From Lysobacter sp. TY2-98 (GTDB taxonomy: Bacteria > Pseudomonadota > Gammaproteobacteria > Xanthomonadales > Xanthomonadaceae), in the NCBI RefSeq assembly GCF_003367355.1, contig NZ_CP031413.1:1282921-1346920 (forward strand): 64,000 nucleotides of DNA. Reading direction: 5' to 3'. Made by a program: the position numbers and the translations under genes. The notes beneath the pieces were generated by a model. It was not told the origin of the DNA and made no database searches. It worked only from the letters and a program-made list of their open reading frames with translations. Below are positions 7,501 to 22,773 of the stretch, one piece after another (the first letter of the stretch is position 1; each line of letters starts with the position of its first letter).

Positions 7501-9517
7501 CGCGGCGCTCGCGCACCAGCGTGACCTTCAAACCCTTCGCTGGGCGCGGCTGCCCCTGCGCGTCGACACGCATGAGCTGGAAACGTGCATTGCTGTTCGC
7601 GTCGGCGCCGTCGTCCGGATCGAACAACGGGCGCACGCCGACCAATGCATCAGCAGGCCACATCACGCGCTTCACGCTGCGGTTGACGCTGCGTCCGCCG
7701 GTTTCGTACACGCTGCCGCTGAGCATCACTGCGATCGGAGAGACCGGCTTCGCTTCCTTCGGCAGCGGGATGTCGCTGTCGAGGCGGCCGTTCGCATCGA
7801 GCGTCGTGTCGAGCACGTCTTCGGCCTTGTCCGGCAACGCGAGCGTCGCGTCACCGAAGAAGTAGCCCGGGAACTGCTGGTCGAACGGATGCTGCTCCAC
7901 CGCGATCGCCAGGCGCGCCGTAAAGCGATTCCCCGCGGCAGGCGCGCCGTAGAGGTAGTCGCCCTGCACGTGCAGTTTCAGCGGCTGGCCCGGCGCAACG
8001 ACCGGCTGCGCGGACAGATCCAGCTTCAGGCGTTCGGGCAGGAATTCCTCGACGCGCAGGGTCATGCCCTGCACGGCGTCCTTGCTTCCCGGATCGGTGC
8101 GGAACTCGACGCGCCAGCGGCCGGTCGGCGCTTCCGCGGGAATGATCTGATCCTGGCGCACGTAACCCTGCGCATCAGGCTGCAACCGCGATTCGATCAG
8201 CGTCTTGCCGTCGGGCTGCACGTAGCGCACATAGATCGGTTGCGACGCCTTGCCCGCGGCAGCCGCGATCGGATTGCCGTCGTGATCGCGCAGCAATGCC
8301 GAAAGATGCACCGTCTCGCCCGGGCGATACAGGTCGCGACCCGCCCAGGCGAACACGTCGAACCAGGCTTCCTCGCGCCCGGCGACCGCGAACTCCGACA
8401 GGTCGAGCGCCGGCTGGTTGAACGGCAGCATGGTGACGTCGCTGCCGCGGCGCGCGACGAGTACGTGCGCTGCGTCCAGTTTGTAGTCGAGCAGCGCGTT
8501 GCCGTTGCCGTCCGTGCTGCCCTTGAACACGTGCTCGCCCTTGGCGTCGAGCACGCGCAGGTCGACCCCGCCGGTGCCCGAACCGTCGAGCAGCGACGCG
8601 GTGTGGACGAACAGCTTGTCCTTGTAGGCGCGGACGTGCAGGCCGAGGTCGCTGACCGTGAAGAACGCGGTCTCGAAGTCGTCGCTGAACTTGCCGGCCT
8701 TCTTCATCACCGCGAAGTAGAGACCGGGCTCCTGCAGCTCCTTGATGTCCTGGATCGGCAGGTAGGTCAGCACGCGCTCGTTCGGCTTGCCGCCGAGCAC
8801 GAAGCGGTTGACGTACACCGCGTCGGCGATGCGCGAGAGCGAGGCATGCTCCTCGCTCTGATTGTCGAGATCCCAGCCGCCGCGGCGGCCGCCGCGCTGG
8901 TACTCGGCAAAGAACTTCGGCAGTTCGGTGTCGCGCACGCGCAGGAACTCGACGTCCACTTCCGGCACGTTGATCGACACCACCGGCAGGCCGCGCGTCT
9001 CGCGCGCCGGCAGCACGCTGCCTTGCGAGGCGAAGCCGACGACGGGATCCAGCGGGCCGGTATAGACCTTGCGCTCGAGCTCCTTGCCGATGCGGCTGCC
9101 GTCCGCGGCGGTCAGGCCGGGATAGGCGACGACGACGTAGTTCTTGCTCGGTTCGACATGGCGGAAGCGCAGCACCTTGCCGCCGTCGTCCAGCACCCAG
9201 CCGCCATCGACGTGGCCGCCCTTGTCGTCGCGGACGACGATGAGCTTGTCGAACTCCTGCGTGGACGCGAGCGGTCGACTGAATTCGACCGCGATCGCGA
9301 GCTCGTCGTCCGCCTTGTCGGGATAGGCCGACGCCAGGGTGAATTCGCCCGGAGCGACGCGCTTGGCGTGGATGGCCTCGCCACTCGGTGCGGGCAGCTC
9401 GCCGTCGGTGTCGCGCTTGCAGCCACCGAGGCCGAGGGTGAGTGCGAGGAGAAAAACGATCAGCGCGCCGACGTGGCGCGCGGCTGCGGATCCGTCCGCC
9501 CGATGCATGCGTTGCAT
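4559..9517 (-). CDS. yfhM: Alpha-2-macroglobulin family lipoprotein (YfhM type)
   Basis: A 1652-residue periplasmic, lipid-anchored protease trap. The N-terminal signal ends in a lipobox LGLGGC (Cys about residue 33). It is followed by a long MG-domain region and the thioester motif PYGCIEQ with Cys1174 and Gln1177, so this is the thioester-bearing type and not the YfaS type that lacks it. The length matches E. coli YfhM (1653). Such proteins are thought to protect the cell from host or rival proteases when the envelope is breached and to cooperate with PBP1C. The ATG at 9517 has GGGGG upstream and gives a clean lipoprotein signal; the further upstream extension is not signal-like. It is the first gene of the group running into pbpC. 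Confidence 0.95.
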   Translation of the reverse strand: MQRMHRADGSAAARHVGALIVFLLALTLGLGGCKRDTDGELPAPSGEAIHAKRVAPGEFTLASAYPDKADDELAIAVEFSRPLASTQEFDKLIVVRDDKGGHVDGGWVLDDGGKVLRFRHVEPSKNYVVVAYPGLTAADGSRIGKELERKVYTGPLDPVVGFASQGSVLPARETRGLPVVSINVPEVDVEFLRVRDTELPKFFAEYQRGGRRGGWDLDNQSEEHASLSRIADAVYVNRFVLGGKPNERVLTYLPIQDIKELQEPGLYFAVMKKAGKFSDDFETAFFTVSDLGLHVRAYKDKLFVHTASLLDGSGTGGVDLRVLDAKGEHVFKGSTDGNGNALLDYKLDAAHVLVARRGSDVTMLPFNQPALDLSEFAVAGREEAWFDVFAWAGRDLYRPGETVHLSALLRDHDGNPIAAAAGKASQPIYVRYVQPDGKTLIESRLQPDAQGYVRQDQIIPAEAPTGRWRVEFRTDPGSKDAVQGMTLRVEEFLPERLKLDLSAQPVVAPGQPLKLHVQGDYLYGAPAAGNRFTARLAIAVEQHPFDQQFPGYFFGDATLALPDKAEDVLDTTLDANGRLDSDIPLPKEAKPVSPIAVMLSGSVYETGGRSVNRSVKRVMWPADALVGVRPLFDPDDGADANSNARFQLMRVDAQGQPRPAKGLKVTLVRERRDYHWDYDEDSGWDYAFTRRFENVQTTKVDAGNDAVPFDFPVEWGDYRVDVYDPVTKLTSRYPFTAGWSWNDENRGLDARPDKVKLALDKTGYRAGDTLKVKVTPPNPGRGLIVVESDHMLYVQSVDVKAGSTFEIPVTKDWERHDVYVSALVFRGGSATSKVTPARAVGVAHVPMDRRDRRVAVGISVPAKTRPERDLPVTIAVPQLAGQRAHVVVSAVDVGILNITQFPVPDPAKHFFAQRRLGVDAYDIYGRVIESFDGGTARLKFGGDMALPTLPQARRPTAHVQTVDLFAGPVALDAKGIAHLKVAVPDFNGTLRVSAVVYSGGRFGSNAKESTIRAPILAEPSMPRVLAPGDASRVTLDVQNFTGKAGSFKVNVDTTGPLGIADGARSLTLAPEQKVSLTFPLTAKEGFGVGRVRIRVDGNGTRIDRGFDLPVRPAWPEVVRTRSTSFEAPASTTLPADLADGLIADSVAARLTVSPNPPIPFAAALQGAIDYPYGCIEQTTSKGYAGLMLDDATARALGVKGLDAKKRLQRMNGAFARISGMQVASGHFSMWGDDDDSVNPLLTPYVAEFLLDARDAGFAIPDNVLQKALKAMSEDLLGGSSGFYGYDHREHLRFAYQAHAGYVLARVNRAPLGTLRGLYDNDRKKSETGLPLVHLGLALALQGDRARGVRAIQDGFDRDPDARPFYLGDYGSRVRDDALMLALTKRHGLAPKAFDTRLMALVREIDARRSPYGMYFSTQEQVALARLGKQLMVDTSRQVAGTWRVNGATTDAPAAKLQARVFDMQALRGGVAFAPTGSGTLYATIDVAGIPRDPPPFDNSRIGIVRKWYTPDGQPWDGGKLEEGDALIVSVAITPQDDVPDALLTDLLPAGLEIENFNLGDEKQWADVSIDGIELADRKNAADMKHEEFREDRYVAALKLSSGDTSRVFYMVRAVTPGTYTVPPSLVEDMYRPWIRGVGKALPAKVNVVEPGH

Positions 9518-9639
9518 GCCTGCCCCCTTCGAGATTCCGCGAAGTATTGGGCATCCATTTGCGCGCGCAATCGCATCCCGACGGACGGCGACACACGTCG
9601 GACGGTGGACGTTTGGGGTGCCCTTCGACGTTCCCGGAA

Positions 9640-9659
9640 CTGACACGCCAGCCTGTCAG
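9640..9659. promoter_or_regulatory. Inverted repeat upstream of the alpha-2-macroglobulin gene (possible operator)
   Basis: CTGACA and TGTCAG, separated by 8 nt, form a perfect 6-bp inverted repeat about 120 bp upstream of the macroglobulin start codon, between it and the gyrA terminator. The spacing of the half-sites is compatible with a dimeric regulator, but no regulator is encoded nearby. Confidence 0.3.
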
Positions 9660-9730
9660 CGGACATTGGCTTGGGCGAGGACGTCGTACCGCGGCAGCAC
9701 GTAACGCACGCGGGAACGCGCCGGATCGAC

Positions 9731-9762
9731 AAAAAAAACGCCGACACGAAGGTCGGCGTTTT
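9731..9762 (-). terminator. Rho-independent terminator of gyrA
   Basis: A 10-bp stem (9736-9745 with 9752-9761) with a 6-nt loop is followed on the minus strand by eight consecutive T residues. It lies about 18 bp beyond the gyrA stop codon and separates gyrA from the macroglobulin gene. Confidence 0.93.
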
Positions 9763-9779
9763 CATTCAACCCGGCGGGA

Positions 9780-12428
<2,649 letters not shown>

Positions 12429-12809
12429 CGGGATTCCGTCTGGGACGAAGGACACCCCGCCCTCGGACCGTTTCCGGTGCGCTGTTCAGCACGGCCGGAA
12501 CGGTGGCGTCGGAGGGGTATCCGCAAGAGGTGAAATGTTACCACGCGCGCAGTTTTACCGCACGCGATTTCTGGCGGAAAAACAATAACTTACGGGCACT
12601 ACAGCCGCTTCGGTGGGTGACTGCTCGATGGCGCCACCATTCGGTTCGCAGCGTGATTGATCGCGACGCTGTTTCAGCGCCTCCAATGGAGCCCCGGGAG
12701 GCGACGCTGGACGCCACGAAACTCGGCACCGCACGATCGGGGCTGGCGGCCCGGCGAAGCGCTTCGCTTCATCGCGCGGGTGCTCGACGCACCGGGACGC
12801 GCGCTTACC
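12429..12809. other. Intergenic region between mtnA and gyrA (gyrA leader/promoter region)
   Basis: No gene is supported in these 381 bases. The part nearest gyrA is relatively AT-rich for this genome and holds a candidate extended -10 element. Nearer mtnA there is a perfect 14-bp palindrome (12754-12767, core GAAGCGCTTC), possibly a GC hairpin ending mtnA transcripts, but it has no following T tract. Confidence 0.6.
12535..12543 (-). promoter_or_regulatory. gyrA: Candidate extended -10 promoter element of gyrA
   Basis: On the minus strand TGGTAACAT fits the extended -10 pattern TGN-TATAAT (4 of 6 in the hexamer). No good -35 box is present at 17 bp, as is common for extended -10 promoters. 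The start would be near 12528 and the leader about 100 nt. Confidence 0.4.
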
Positions 12810-13868
12810 TCACCCCCCGAAAGCCGCCCGCATCGCTGCTTCGTCGGGCCGTTCGATCACGCCGCGCTCGGTCACGATGAAGTCGATCAGCTCGTGCGGC
12901 GTGACGTCGAACACCGGGTTCCAGGCCTCGACGCGCTCGGCCGCCGTGCGCACACCACCGAGCGAGAACAGCTCGGTCGCCTCGCGCTCCTCGATGTGGA
13001 TGGCGTCGCCGTTGGGCGTGTCGAGATCGACCGTCGACGACGGCGCCGCGACCATGAACTTGACCCCGTGATGGCGCGCGGCGATCGCGAGCTGGTAGGT
13101 GCCGATCTTGTTGGCGGTATCGCCGTTCGCGCAGATGCGGTCGGCGCCGACGACCACCCACTGCACGCCGCCCGTGCGCATCAGGTGCGCGGCGGCCGAG
13201 TCGGCGATCAGCGTCGGCACGATGCCGTCCTGCTCCAGCTCCCACACCGTCAGCCGCGCGCCCTGCAGCCACGGCCGCGTTTCGCCGGCGTAGACCTTGT
13301 CGATGCGACCTTGCGCAACACCGGCCCGGATCACGCCGAGCGCGGTACCGAAGCCGGCGGTCGCCAGCGAACCCGTGTTGCAATGCGTGAGGACGCCACT
13401 GCCCGGCGCGATCATCGCTGCACCGAGCGATCCCATGCGGCGGTTGGCGGCGAGGTCTTCGGTCGCGATGGCTTCGGCCTCGCGAAGCAGCACGTCGCGC
13501 CAGTCGGCGCCGGCACCTTGGACCGCACGGCGCAGGCGCGTGAGCGCCCACGCGAGGTTGACCGCAGTCGGGCGCGCCGCATTAAGGCGCGCGAACGCCG
13601 CATCCAGCTTCGACATCGCTTCCGCGCCGTCGGCCGCGTCAACGTCACGCGCCGCAAGCACGGCACCCCAGCCCGCAGCGATGCCGATCGCCGGCGCGCC
13701 GCGCACGGTCAAATTCGCAATGGCATCCGCGACTGCGACGGAGTCGTCGCAGCGCACGTATTCGACAGTGAACGGAAGCTTGCGCTGGTCGAGAAGTTCG
13801 AGGGCGTCACCCGTCCAGCGAATCGGACGGACGCGGTCGTAGCGGTCGAAATCGAAGTCGGCATTCAT
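12810..13868 (-). CDS. mtnA: Methylthioribose-1-phosphate isomerase
   Basis: The 352-residue enzyme converts 5-methylthioribose-1-phosphate to methylthioribulose-1-phosphate in the methionine salvage pathway. Family signatures are present: [17 protein letters not shown] (52-68), the catalytic Cys163 in [10 protein letters not shown], and Asp243 in [18 protein letters not shown], the acid-base pair known for the Bacillus enzyme. It is related to eIF2B-alpha proteins, but the Cys/Asp pair identifies it as MtnA. The rest of the salvage pathway is not in this window. It ends in the gap upstream of gyrA; mtnA next to gyrA is, to my knowledge, a recurring arrangement in xanthomonads. Confidence 0.96.
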   Translation of the reverse strand: MNADFDFDRYDRVRPIRWTGDALELLDQRKLPFTVEYVRCDDSVAVADAIANLTVRGAPAIGIAAGWGAVLAARDVDAADGAEAMSKLDAAFARLNAARPTAVNLAWALTRLRRAVQGAGADWRDVLLREAEAIATEDLAANRRMGSLGAAMIAPGSGVLTHCNTGSLATAGFGTALGVIRAGVAQGRIDKVYAGETRPWLQGARLTVWELEQDGIVPTLIADSAAAHLMRTGGVQWVVVGADRICANGDTANKIGTYQLAIAARHHGVKFMVAAPSSTVDLDTPNGDAIHIEEREATELFSLGGVRTAAERVEAWNPVFDVTPHELIDFIVTERGVIERPDEAAMRAAFGG

Positions 13869-13914
13869 CCGGCCATTCTACGGGCCGCCATGCCAACGGG
13901 CCGGCGATACCGAG

Positions 13915-14667
13915 TTAGCGACCGCTGGCGATCGTGCCGCCGCCGACCTCGAATTCCGCGCGGCAGCCCTGGTCAACCCAGACACCGCGGTGGTCAACGC
14001 CCCAGGTATCGCCCTCGATGCACGCCGTATGCGACAGCTGCTTCACGAGACGCACGTTTTCGCGCGAGGTGATCGCGCACGTATGCAGCCGGTTGTTGTC
14101 GGACGCGCACTGGAAGCGCGTGGCCGCCGGCGGCGTCGGACGCGCCCAGCCGCCGCTGCCGACGACGCGGAATTCCGCGCGGCAGCCGCCGCTCACCCAC
14201 ACGCCTTCGCTGTCGAGCCCCCACGACTGGCCGCGGATGCACTGCGAACGCGAGAGCTGGCGAACGATCTCGATGTGCGTGCCACGGCGCGTCGCGCAAT
14301 GCGTCCAGCGACCGCTGTCGGAGCCGCAGCGGAACAGGCGATCGCCACCACCGATCGTGCCGATCGAACCCGCACCCTCGCCGTTCGACAGCGCGAGGAA
14401 TTCGCCACGACATCCTTGCGTCACCCAGATCGAACCGCGCGTGCGGCCCCAGGTTTCGCCTTCGAGGCACGGCGACTTGGAAAGTTGCTTGAGCAGCCGT
14501 GCGCCGCCGCTGGCATCGGCGGGACATTCCTTGGTGTGGCCATCGGACGACTCGCAGCGCAACGTGCGGCCGTCGGGCACTTCACCGCCCCACGCGCTCG
14601 CGCGCGGCGACACGACGAGGCACGCACCGACGCCGATCACGAAACCGATCGCACCGCGCCTCACCAT
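13915..14667 (-). CDS. Secreted DUF3011 protein with three repeats
   Basis: The 250-residue protein has a signal peptide (MVRRGAIGFVIGVGACLVV...ASA, cleavage near residue 25) and then three copies of a DUF3011 repeat of about 70 residues. Each copy has the pattern CxS...C, QLS...C(I/L)xGxxWG, then G(V/I)WVxxGCR(A/G)EF, with conserved cysteines that probably form disulfides in the periplasm or outside the cell. The function of DUF3011 is not established; a carbohydrate-binding or lectin-like role has been suggested from such repeats. The ATG at 14667 has GGAGG 7 nt upstream. It lies between epmA and mtnA, 46 bp before mtnA. Confidence 0.85.
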   Translation of the reverse strand: MVRRGAIGFVIGVGACLVVSPRASAWGGEVPDGRTLRCESSDGHTKECPADASGGARLLKQLSKSPCLEGETWGRTRGSIWVTQGCRGEFLALSNGEGAGSIGTIGGGDRLFRCGSDSGRWTHCATRRGTHIEIVRQLSRSQCIRGQSWGLDSEGVWVSGGCRAEFRVVGSGGWARPTPPAATRFQCASDNNRLHTCAITSRENVRLVKQLSHTACIEGDTWGVDHRGVWVDQGCRAEFEVGGGTIASGR

Positions 14668-14763
14668 GACTGCCTCCGGACTGCCCCTTCACGCCGACTG
14701 TAACCCGGCGAGGTGAACGTTGCTCGTCCGTAAGCGGCGCGGTCGGTGTTCATTTATCCGGCG

Positions 14764-19187
<4,424 letters not shown>

Positions 19188-19188
<1 letters not shown>

Positions 19189-20117
19189 CAGCGTTTACCG
19201 GTTTTGCGCGGCGCGGCCTTGGGGGCGCGCGGCTTGGGGGATTCGGCTTGTTCCGGCGTCGGCGCTGCGCCCGCGCGCGGCGCGCTCATCGCCTCGATGG
19301 CTTCGCGAAGGCGACGCAGCTCGCGTTCGAGCTGCGCGACCTTGCGATGCGCGGCGTCGACTTCCGCACGCCCGGGAATGCCCCACTGGGCGCAGGCCAG
19401 CTCGACTTCCTTCTGCATGGCGGCGCGCACGCGCATCTGCGCGTTGACGTAGTCGCCGAATGCGGACTGGAAGCGATCGCCGAGGGCGACGTCGGCATAG
19501 GCATCCTCCGCGGCGTCGATCCACAGGTCGAACAGGCCGCGCGCGCTTTCGACCGGTTTGCCGTCGTTGCCGCGCTGGGCGAGCAGCGATTCGAAGCGCG
19601 CGAAGGCGTCCTGCCCCGCTTCCGCAATGATCGCGTTGAACGCCTGCGAGGCCTGCTGGAACTCGGTCGCCGCCTTCGCGAATGACTGCATACGTTCCTG
19701 ATGCTCGCGCGTATAACCGAACGCCGGCAGATCGAACGGGCCGCGAGGCGCGCCGTTCGCGCCTGCGCCGAAAAACGCGGCGGGCATGAAAGCGTTCGCG
19801 AAACCCGCCTGTGCGAACGGGTTGTCGCCGAGCATCGATCGCCATGCGCGCGTGATATCCGCGGCGTTCGTTTCGACGCTGCCGCCGAACTGCGCGGCCA
19901 GCTGCTGCATCTGCGTCATCCACTGGCCGGCGAGCGCGGTCGGATCGAACGACGACGCCTGCGGCGCGGCAGGCTTCCACCATCCGAACGGATCGCTCGG
20001 CGCCGGTGCGGGCGCAGCGCCCATCGCGCCGAACCACTGCTGGCCGAGGCGCTGGAACGTGGCGGGATCGAATGCGGGAAATCCGAAGCCCGCGGCTCCG
20101 AACGGGGATGTCGACAT
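19188..20117 (-). CDS. phaE: Class III PHA synthase accessory subunit PhaE
   Basis: The 309-residue protein is the non-catalytic partner that activates PhaC and binds the granule. It shows a Gly/Phe/Pro-rich N terminus, the PhaE core (about 60-250, with SARGLFDLWIDAAEDAYADV), and a coiled coil (about 255-282, VAQLERELRRLREAIEAM) followed by a basic Pro/Ala tail ending KPRAPKAAPRKTGKR. The start at ATG 20117 has GGAGG 6 nt upstream, and the region upstream of it is not coding-like. It is the first gene of phaE-phaC-ligA-epmA. Confidence 0.92.
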
Positions 20118-20167
20118 GGTGGCCTCCGATCGAATGCCGATGATAACGAACGCGGCCGACGCGGCGG

Positions 20168-20785
20168 TTACGGCTTGGGAATGTGCAGCGTCTTGCTGAT
20201 CATCAGCGAGCCCGACAGCGCGAACATCAGCACCAGTGGGTGAAGCTGCCACGGACCGAGATGGACCACCCCGCCCCACACGTCCGGACCGATCGCGCCG
20301 CGTATCGCGGCGATGGCCAGGACGACGACCAGCACCAGGCTGGTCGGAATCGGCGTGCCCTCGAAATACTTCACCTTGCCTTCGGTGCCCGACAGCTGCT
20401 CCGCGGTGACGTTGTAGCGCGCGAGTCGGCTGACGCCGCAACCGACGAAATAGCTCAGCACGACCCAGTCCCACCCGCCCTGCAGGCCGCAGGCGTACGC
20501 CAGCGCTGCAGGGGCGACGCCGAACGAGATCACGTCGGCCAGCGAGTCGAGTTCGCGACCGAGCGTCGACGCCGACTGCCGCCAGCGCGCGACACGGCCG
20601 TCCAGCGCATCGAACACGAAGGCCAACGGGATCAGCGCCATGCCGGTGAGCAGGTCACGGACGACGCCATCCTGCAGGAAGCGCATGGCCGCGAAGATCG
20701 CGCCCGAGCCGCAGAACGCGTTGCCAAGGGTGAACCAGTCCGCGAGCTGGAAATCGCGGAGCATCGAGAAGTGGCGTTGCTTCAT
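20168..20785 (-). CDS. pssA: CDP-diacylglycerol-serine O-phosphatidyltransferase
   Basis: The 205-residue integral membrane enzyme has the CDP-alcohol phosphatidyltransferase signature DG-x2-AR-x8-G-x3-D-x3-D, seen as DALDGRVARWRQSASTLGRE followed by LDSLAD. It would make phosphatidylserine, the precursor of phosphatidylethanolamine. The remaining sequence is mostly hydrophobic helices. Substrate choice rests on similarity to Bacillus-type (type II) PssA; another CDP-alcohol transferase with a related head group cannot be excluded. The start is ATG 20785 (MKQRHFSMLRDFQLADW). It lies 50 bp upstream of phaE on the same strand and is divergent from the DUF1800 gene. Confidence 0.85.
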   Translation of the reverse strand: MKQRHFSMLRDFQLADWFTLGNAFCGSGAIFAAMRFLQDGVVRDLLTGMALIPLAFVFDALDGRVARWRQSASTLGRELDSLADVISFGVAPAALAYACGLQGGWDWVVLSYFVGCGVSRLARYNVTAEQLSGTEGKVKYFEGTPIPTSLVLVVVLAIAAIRGAIGPDVWGGVVHLGPWQLHPLVLMFALSGSLMISKTLHIPKP

Positions 20786-20932
20786 CGGGCGCCTGTCCGG
20801 TGTTTCGCGGCAGGGTGCCAAACCAGGTGTGACGCCGGCAACAGCAATTCACTTTGCCAACCGGCGGCTGCCAATGTTTTGACACGCAGCCGTGACGGCG
20901 CACCCGGTTCGGCATGTCACTGATTTCTATAG

Positions 20933-20952
20933 TCCCCCGCACTGGAGGGGGA
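20933..20952 (+). promoter_or_regulatory. 5'-UTR hairpin and candidate -10 element upstream of the DUF1800 gene
   Basis: TATAGT at 20928-20933 resembles a -10 box. It runs straight into a 6-bp stem TCCCCC/GGGGGA with an 8-nt loop, which ends 14 nt before the start codon and just upstream of the ribosome-binding site AGGGA. No convincing -35 box was found at normal spacing. The hairpin could modulate translation. Confidence 0.35.
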
Positions 20953-20966
20953 TCCAGGGACAGGAC

Positions 20967-22763
20967 ATGAAGCGATCGAACTACCCGATGCGGGCCAACC
21001 GCGTCGCCCGCCGCGGTGCCTTCTGGACAGTGACGCGCCGCCCCTCCGTACAGGGCCCGACGCTTGCGCAGAAGTACGGCGACGGCCAGCGCATCCGCAG
21101 CCAGCCCTTCATCCGCAGCGTCAGCCCGGACGTTGGTGAGGCTGCGTCCCAGCTGCCCGCCGACGTGCTCACCCTCGCCCGTGCGCCGTTCGCGGTGCGC
21201 ATGCTGCGCAACCTGAGCTTCGGGCCGACCAAGGCCGCGATCGCCGAGTTCCAGGGCCTCGGCTCGACCGACGTACAGCGCCTCGCGAACTGGGTCGACT
21301 GGCAGCTCGATTACACGTCGATCGACGACAGCGCGGTCGACGCACGCTTGTCGCGCGGTGGCTACGTCGCGCTGGGCAAGTCGCTCACGCAGCTGTGGAC
21401 GGACCACGTCGCGCCGAACCCCGCCTGGGAAGTGCGCATGTTGCCCGCGCTCGAGATGCAACGTGCGGCGTTCGTGCGCGCGACCTACTCGCGTCGCCAG
21501 CTGCTCGAGATGACGGTGGATTTCTGGCACGACCACTTCAGCGTCTACGGCTACGACTATTCCGCCGGCCCCGTGTTTCCGAGCTTCGATCGCGACGTCA
21601 TCCGCAAGAACGCGTTCGGCAACTTCCGCACGATGCTCGAGGACGTGGCGAAGCATCCGTCGATGCTCTACTTCCTCGACAACTACTCGAACACCAAGGC
21701 GGGCCAAAACGAGAACTGGGCGCGCGAACTAATGGAGCTGCACACGCTCGGCACCGAACACTACTACGGCTTCCAGGATCCCTCGACGCTGCCGCGCGAT
21801 CCTGCCGATTCGACGTATCCCGCGGGTTACACCGACATCGACGTCTACGAAGTCGCCGCCGCGTTCACCGGCTGGACACTGCGGGACGGCAACTGGCAGT
21901 ACCCGAATGAGAACGACGGCAGCTTCGTCTATCGCGCCGCGTGGCACGACACGAATCCAAAGACGATCCTCGGTAAGCAGTACTTCCCCGAACAGCCGGA
22001 CATGAAGGACGGCCGCGACGTCCTCGACCGCCTCGCGTCGCATCCGGCCGTCGCTCGCCACATCTGCGCGAAAATCATTCGTCGCTTCATCAACGACGTG
22101 CCGTCGCAGTCGCTGATCTGGAGCGCGGCGCAGGTGTTCCGCGACAACTGGCAGGCGCCCGACCAGCTGACCAGGGTGCTGCGCCACATCCTCAACTCCA
22201 CGGGGATGTACAACGCGTGGGGCAACAAGACGCGCAAGCCGTTCACCGCGATCGTCGCGGCGATGCGTGCCGGTGGTTCCGACTGGACGCTCGCGACCAC
22301 CGGCGATCGCAGCAACGAGTTCGCGTGGCGCTTCGGGTTCACCGGCCACACGCCGTTCGGCTGGCCGGCGCCGAACGGCTATCCGGACATCACCGCGCCG
22401 TGGTCGGGCTCGAACAGCTACGGCCAGACGTGGCGCATGCTCGACTGGCTGACCGACACCACCGACGGTAGTTTCCCGCTGATCCCAGTGCTTGCGAATA
22501 CGCGCGCGGACGTCGCGGCGGGATCGTGGACCGCGAACAACCTCGTCGACTACTGGTGCAACCGGTTGCTCGGTTACATCCTGGATGCGACGCGCCGCCA
22601 GGTGCTGGCGAAGTTCCTCGCGCAGAACGGTGACCCGGCGACATACGTGATCACCGACACCGAGGCGTGGTCGGGCACCGATCTCAAGAAGCACTACAAC
22701 CAGTCGCGGCTCAAGAGCATGGTCTCGATGATTCTGCTCTCGCCCGAATTCCTGAGCCGCTGA
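20967..22763 (+). CDS. DUF1800 family protein
   Basis: The 598-residue protein matches the DUF1800 family: the region LLEMTVDFWHDHFSVYGYDY, the segment AGQNENWARELMELHTLG, and EVAAAFTGWTL are its characteristic blocks. The biochemical role is unknown. DUF1800 genes are almost always next to a DUF1501 gene, as here (10 bp downstream). Its first 50 residues are basic and polar with no hydrophobic core, so no signal peptide is visible, unlike the partner. The start is ATG 20967 with AGGGA 6 nt upstream; starting further upstream would include the hairpin and -10 region. Confidence 0.88.
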   Translation: MKRSNYPMRANRVARRGAFWTVTRRPSVQGPTLAQKYGDGQRIRSQPFIRSVSPDVGEAASQLPADVLTLARAPFAVRMLRNLSFGPTKAAIAEFQGLGSTDVQRLANWVDWQLDYTSIDDSAVDARLSRGGYVALGKSLTQLWTDHVAPNPAWEVRMLPALEMQRAAFVRATYSRRQLLEMTVDFWHDHFSVYGYDYSAGPVFPSFDRDVIRKNAFGNFRTMLEDVAKHPSMLYFLDNYSNTKAGQNENWARELMELHTLGTEHYYGFQDPSTLPRDPADSTYPAGYTDIDVYEVAAAFTGWTLRDGNWQYPNENDGSFVYRAAWHDTNPKTILGKQYFPEQPDMKDGRDVLDRLASHPAVARHICAKIIRRFINDVPSQSLIWSAAQVFRDNWQAPDQLTRVLRHILNSTGMYNAWGNKTRKPFTAIVAAMRAGGSDWTLATTGDRSNEFAWRFGFTGHTPFGWPAPNGYPDITAPWSGSNSYGQTWRMLDWLTDTTDGSFPLIPVLANTRADVAAGSWTANNLVDYWCNRLLGYILDATRRQVLAKFLAQNGDPATYVITDTEAWSGTDLKKHYNQSRLKSMVSMILLSPEFLSR

Positions 22764-22773
22764 GGGCGACGTC

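Noticed and set aside
4562..9643. A 1693-codon open frame on the plus strand opposite the macroglobulin gene
   Set aside because: It is the mirror of a well-supported gene with lipobox and thioester. Its translation is Arg/His/Val-rich and domain-free, a normal result of high GC at third positions.
12503..12880. A 125-codon plus-strand frame in the mtnA-gyrA gap
   Set aside because: It extends into the mtnA 3' end, its composition is Arg/Ala-rich and there is no ribosome-binding site.
20879..20884. TTGACA as the -35 of the DUF1800 promoter
   Set aside because: It is 43 bp from the TATAGT element, too far for one sigma-70 promoter.
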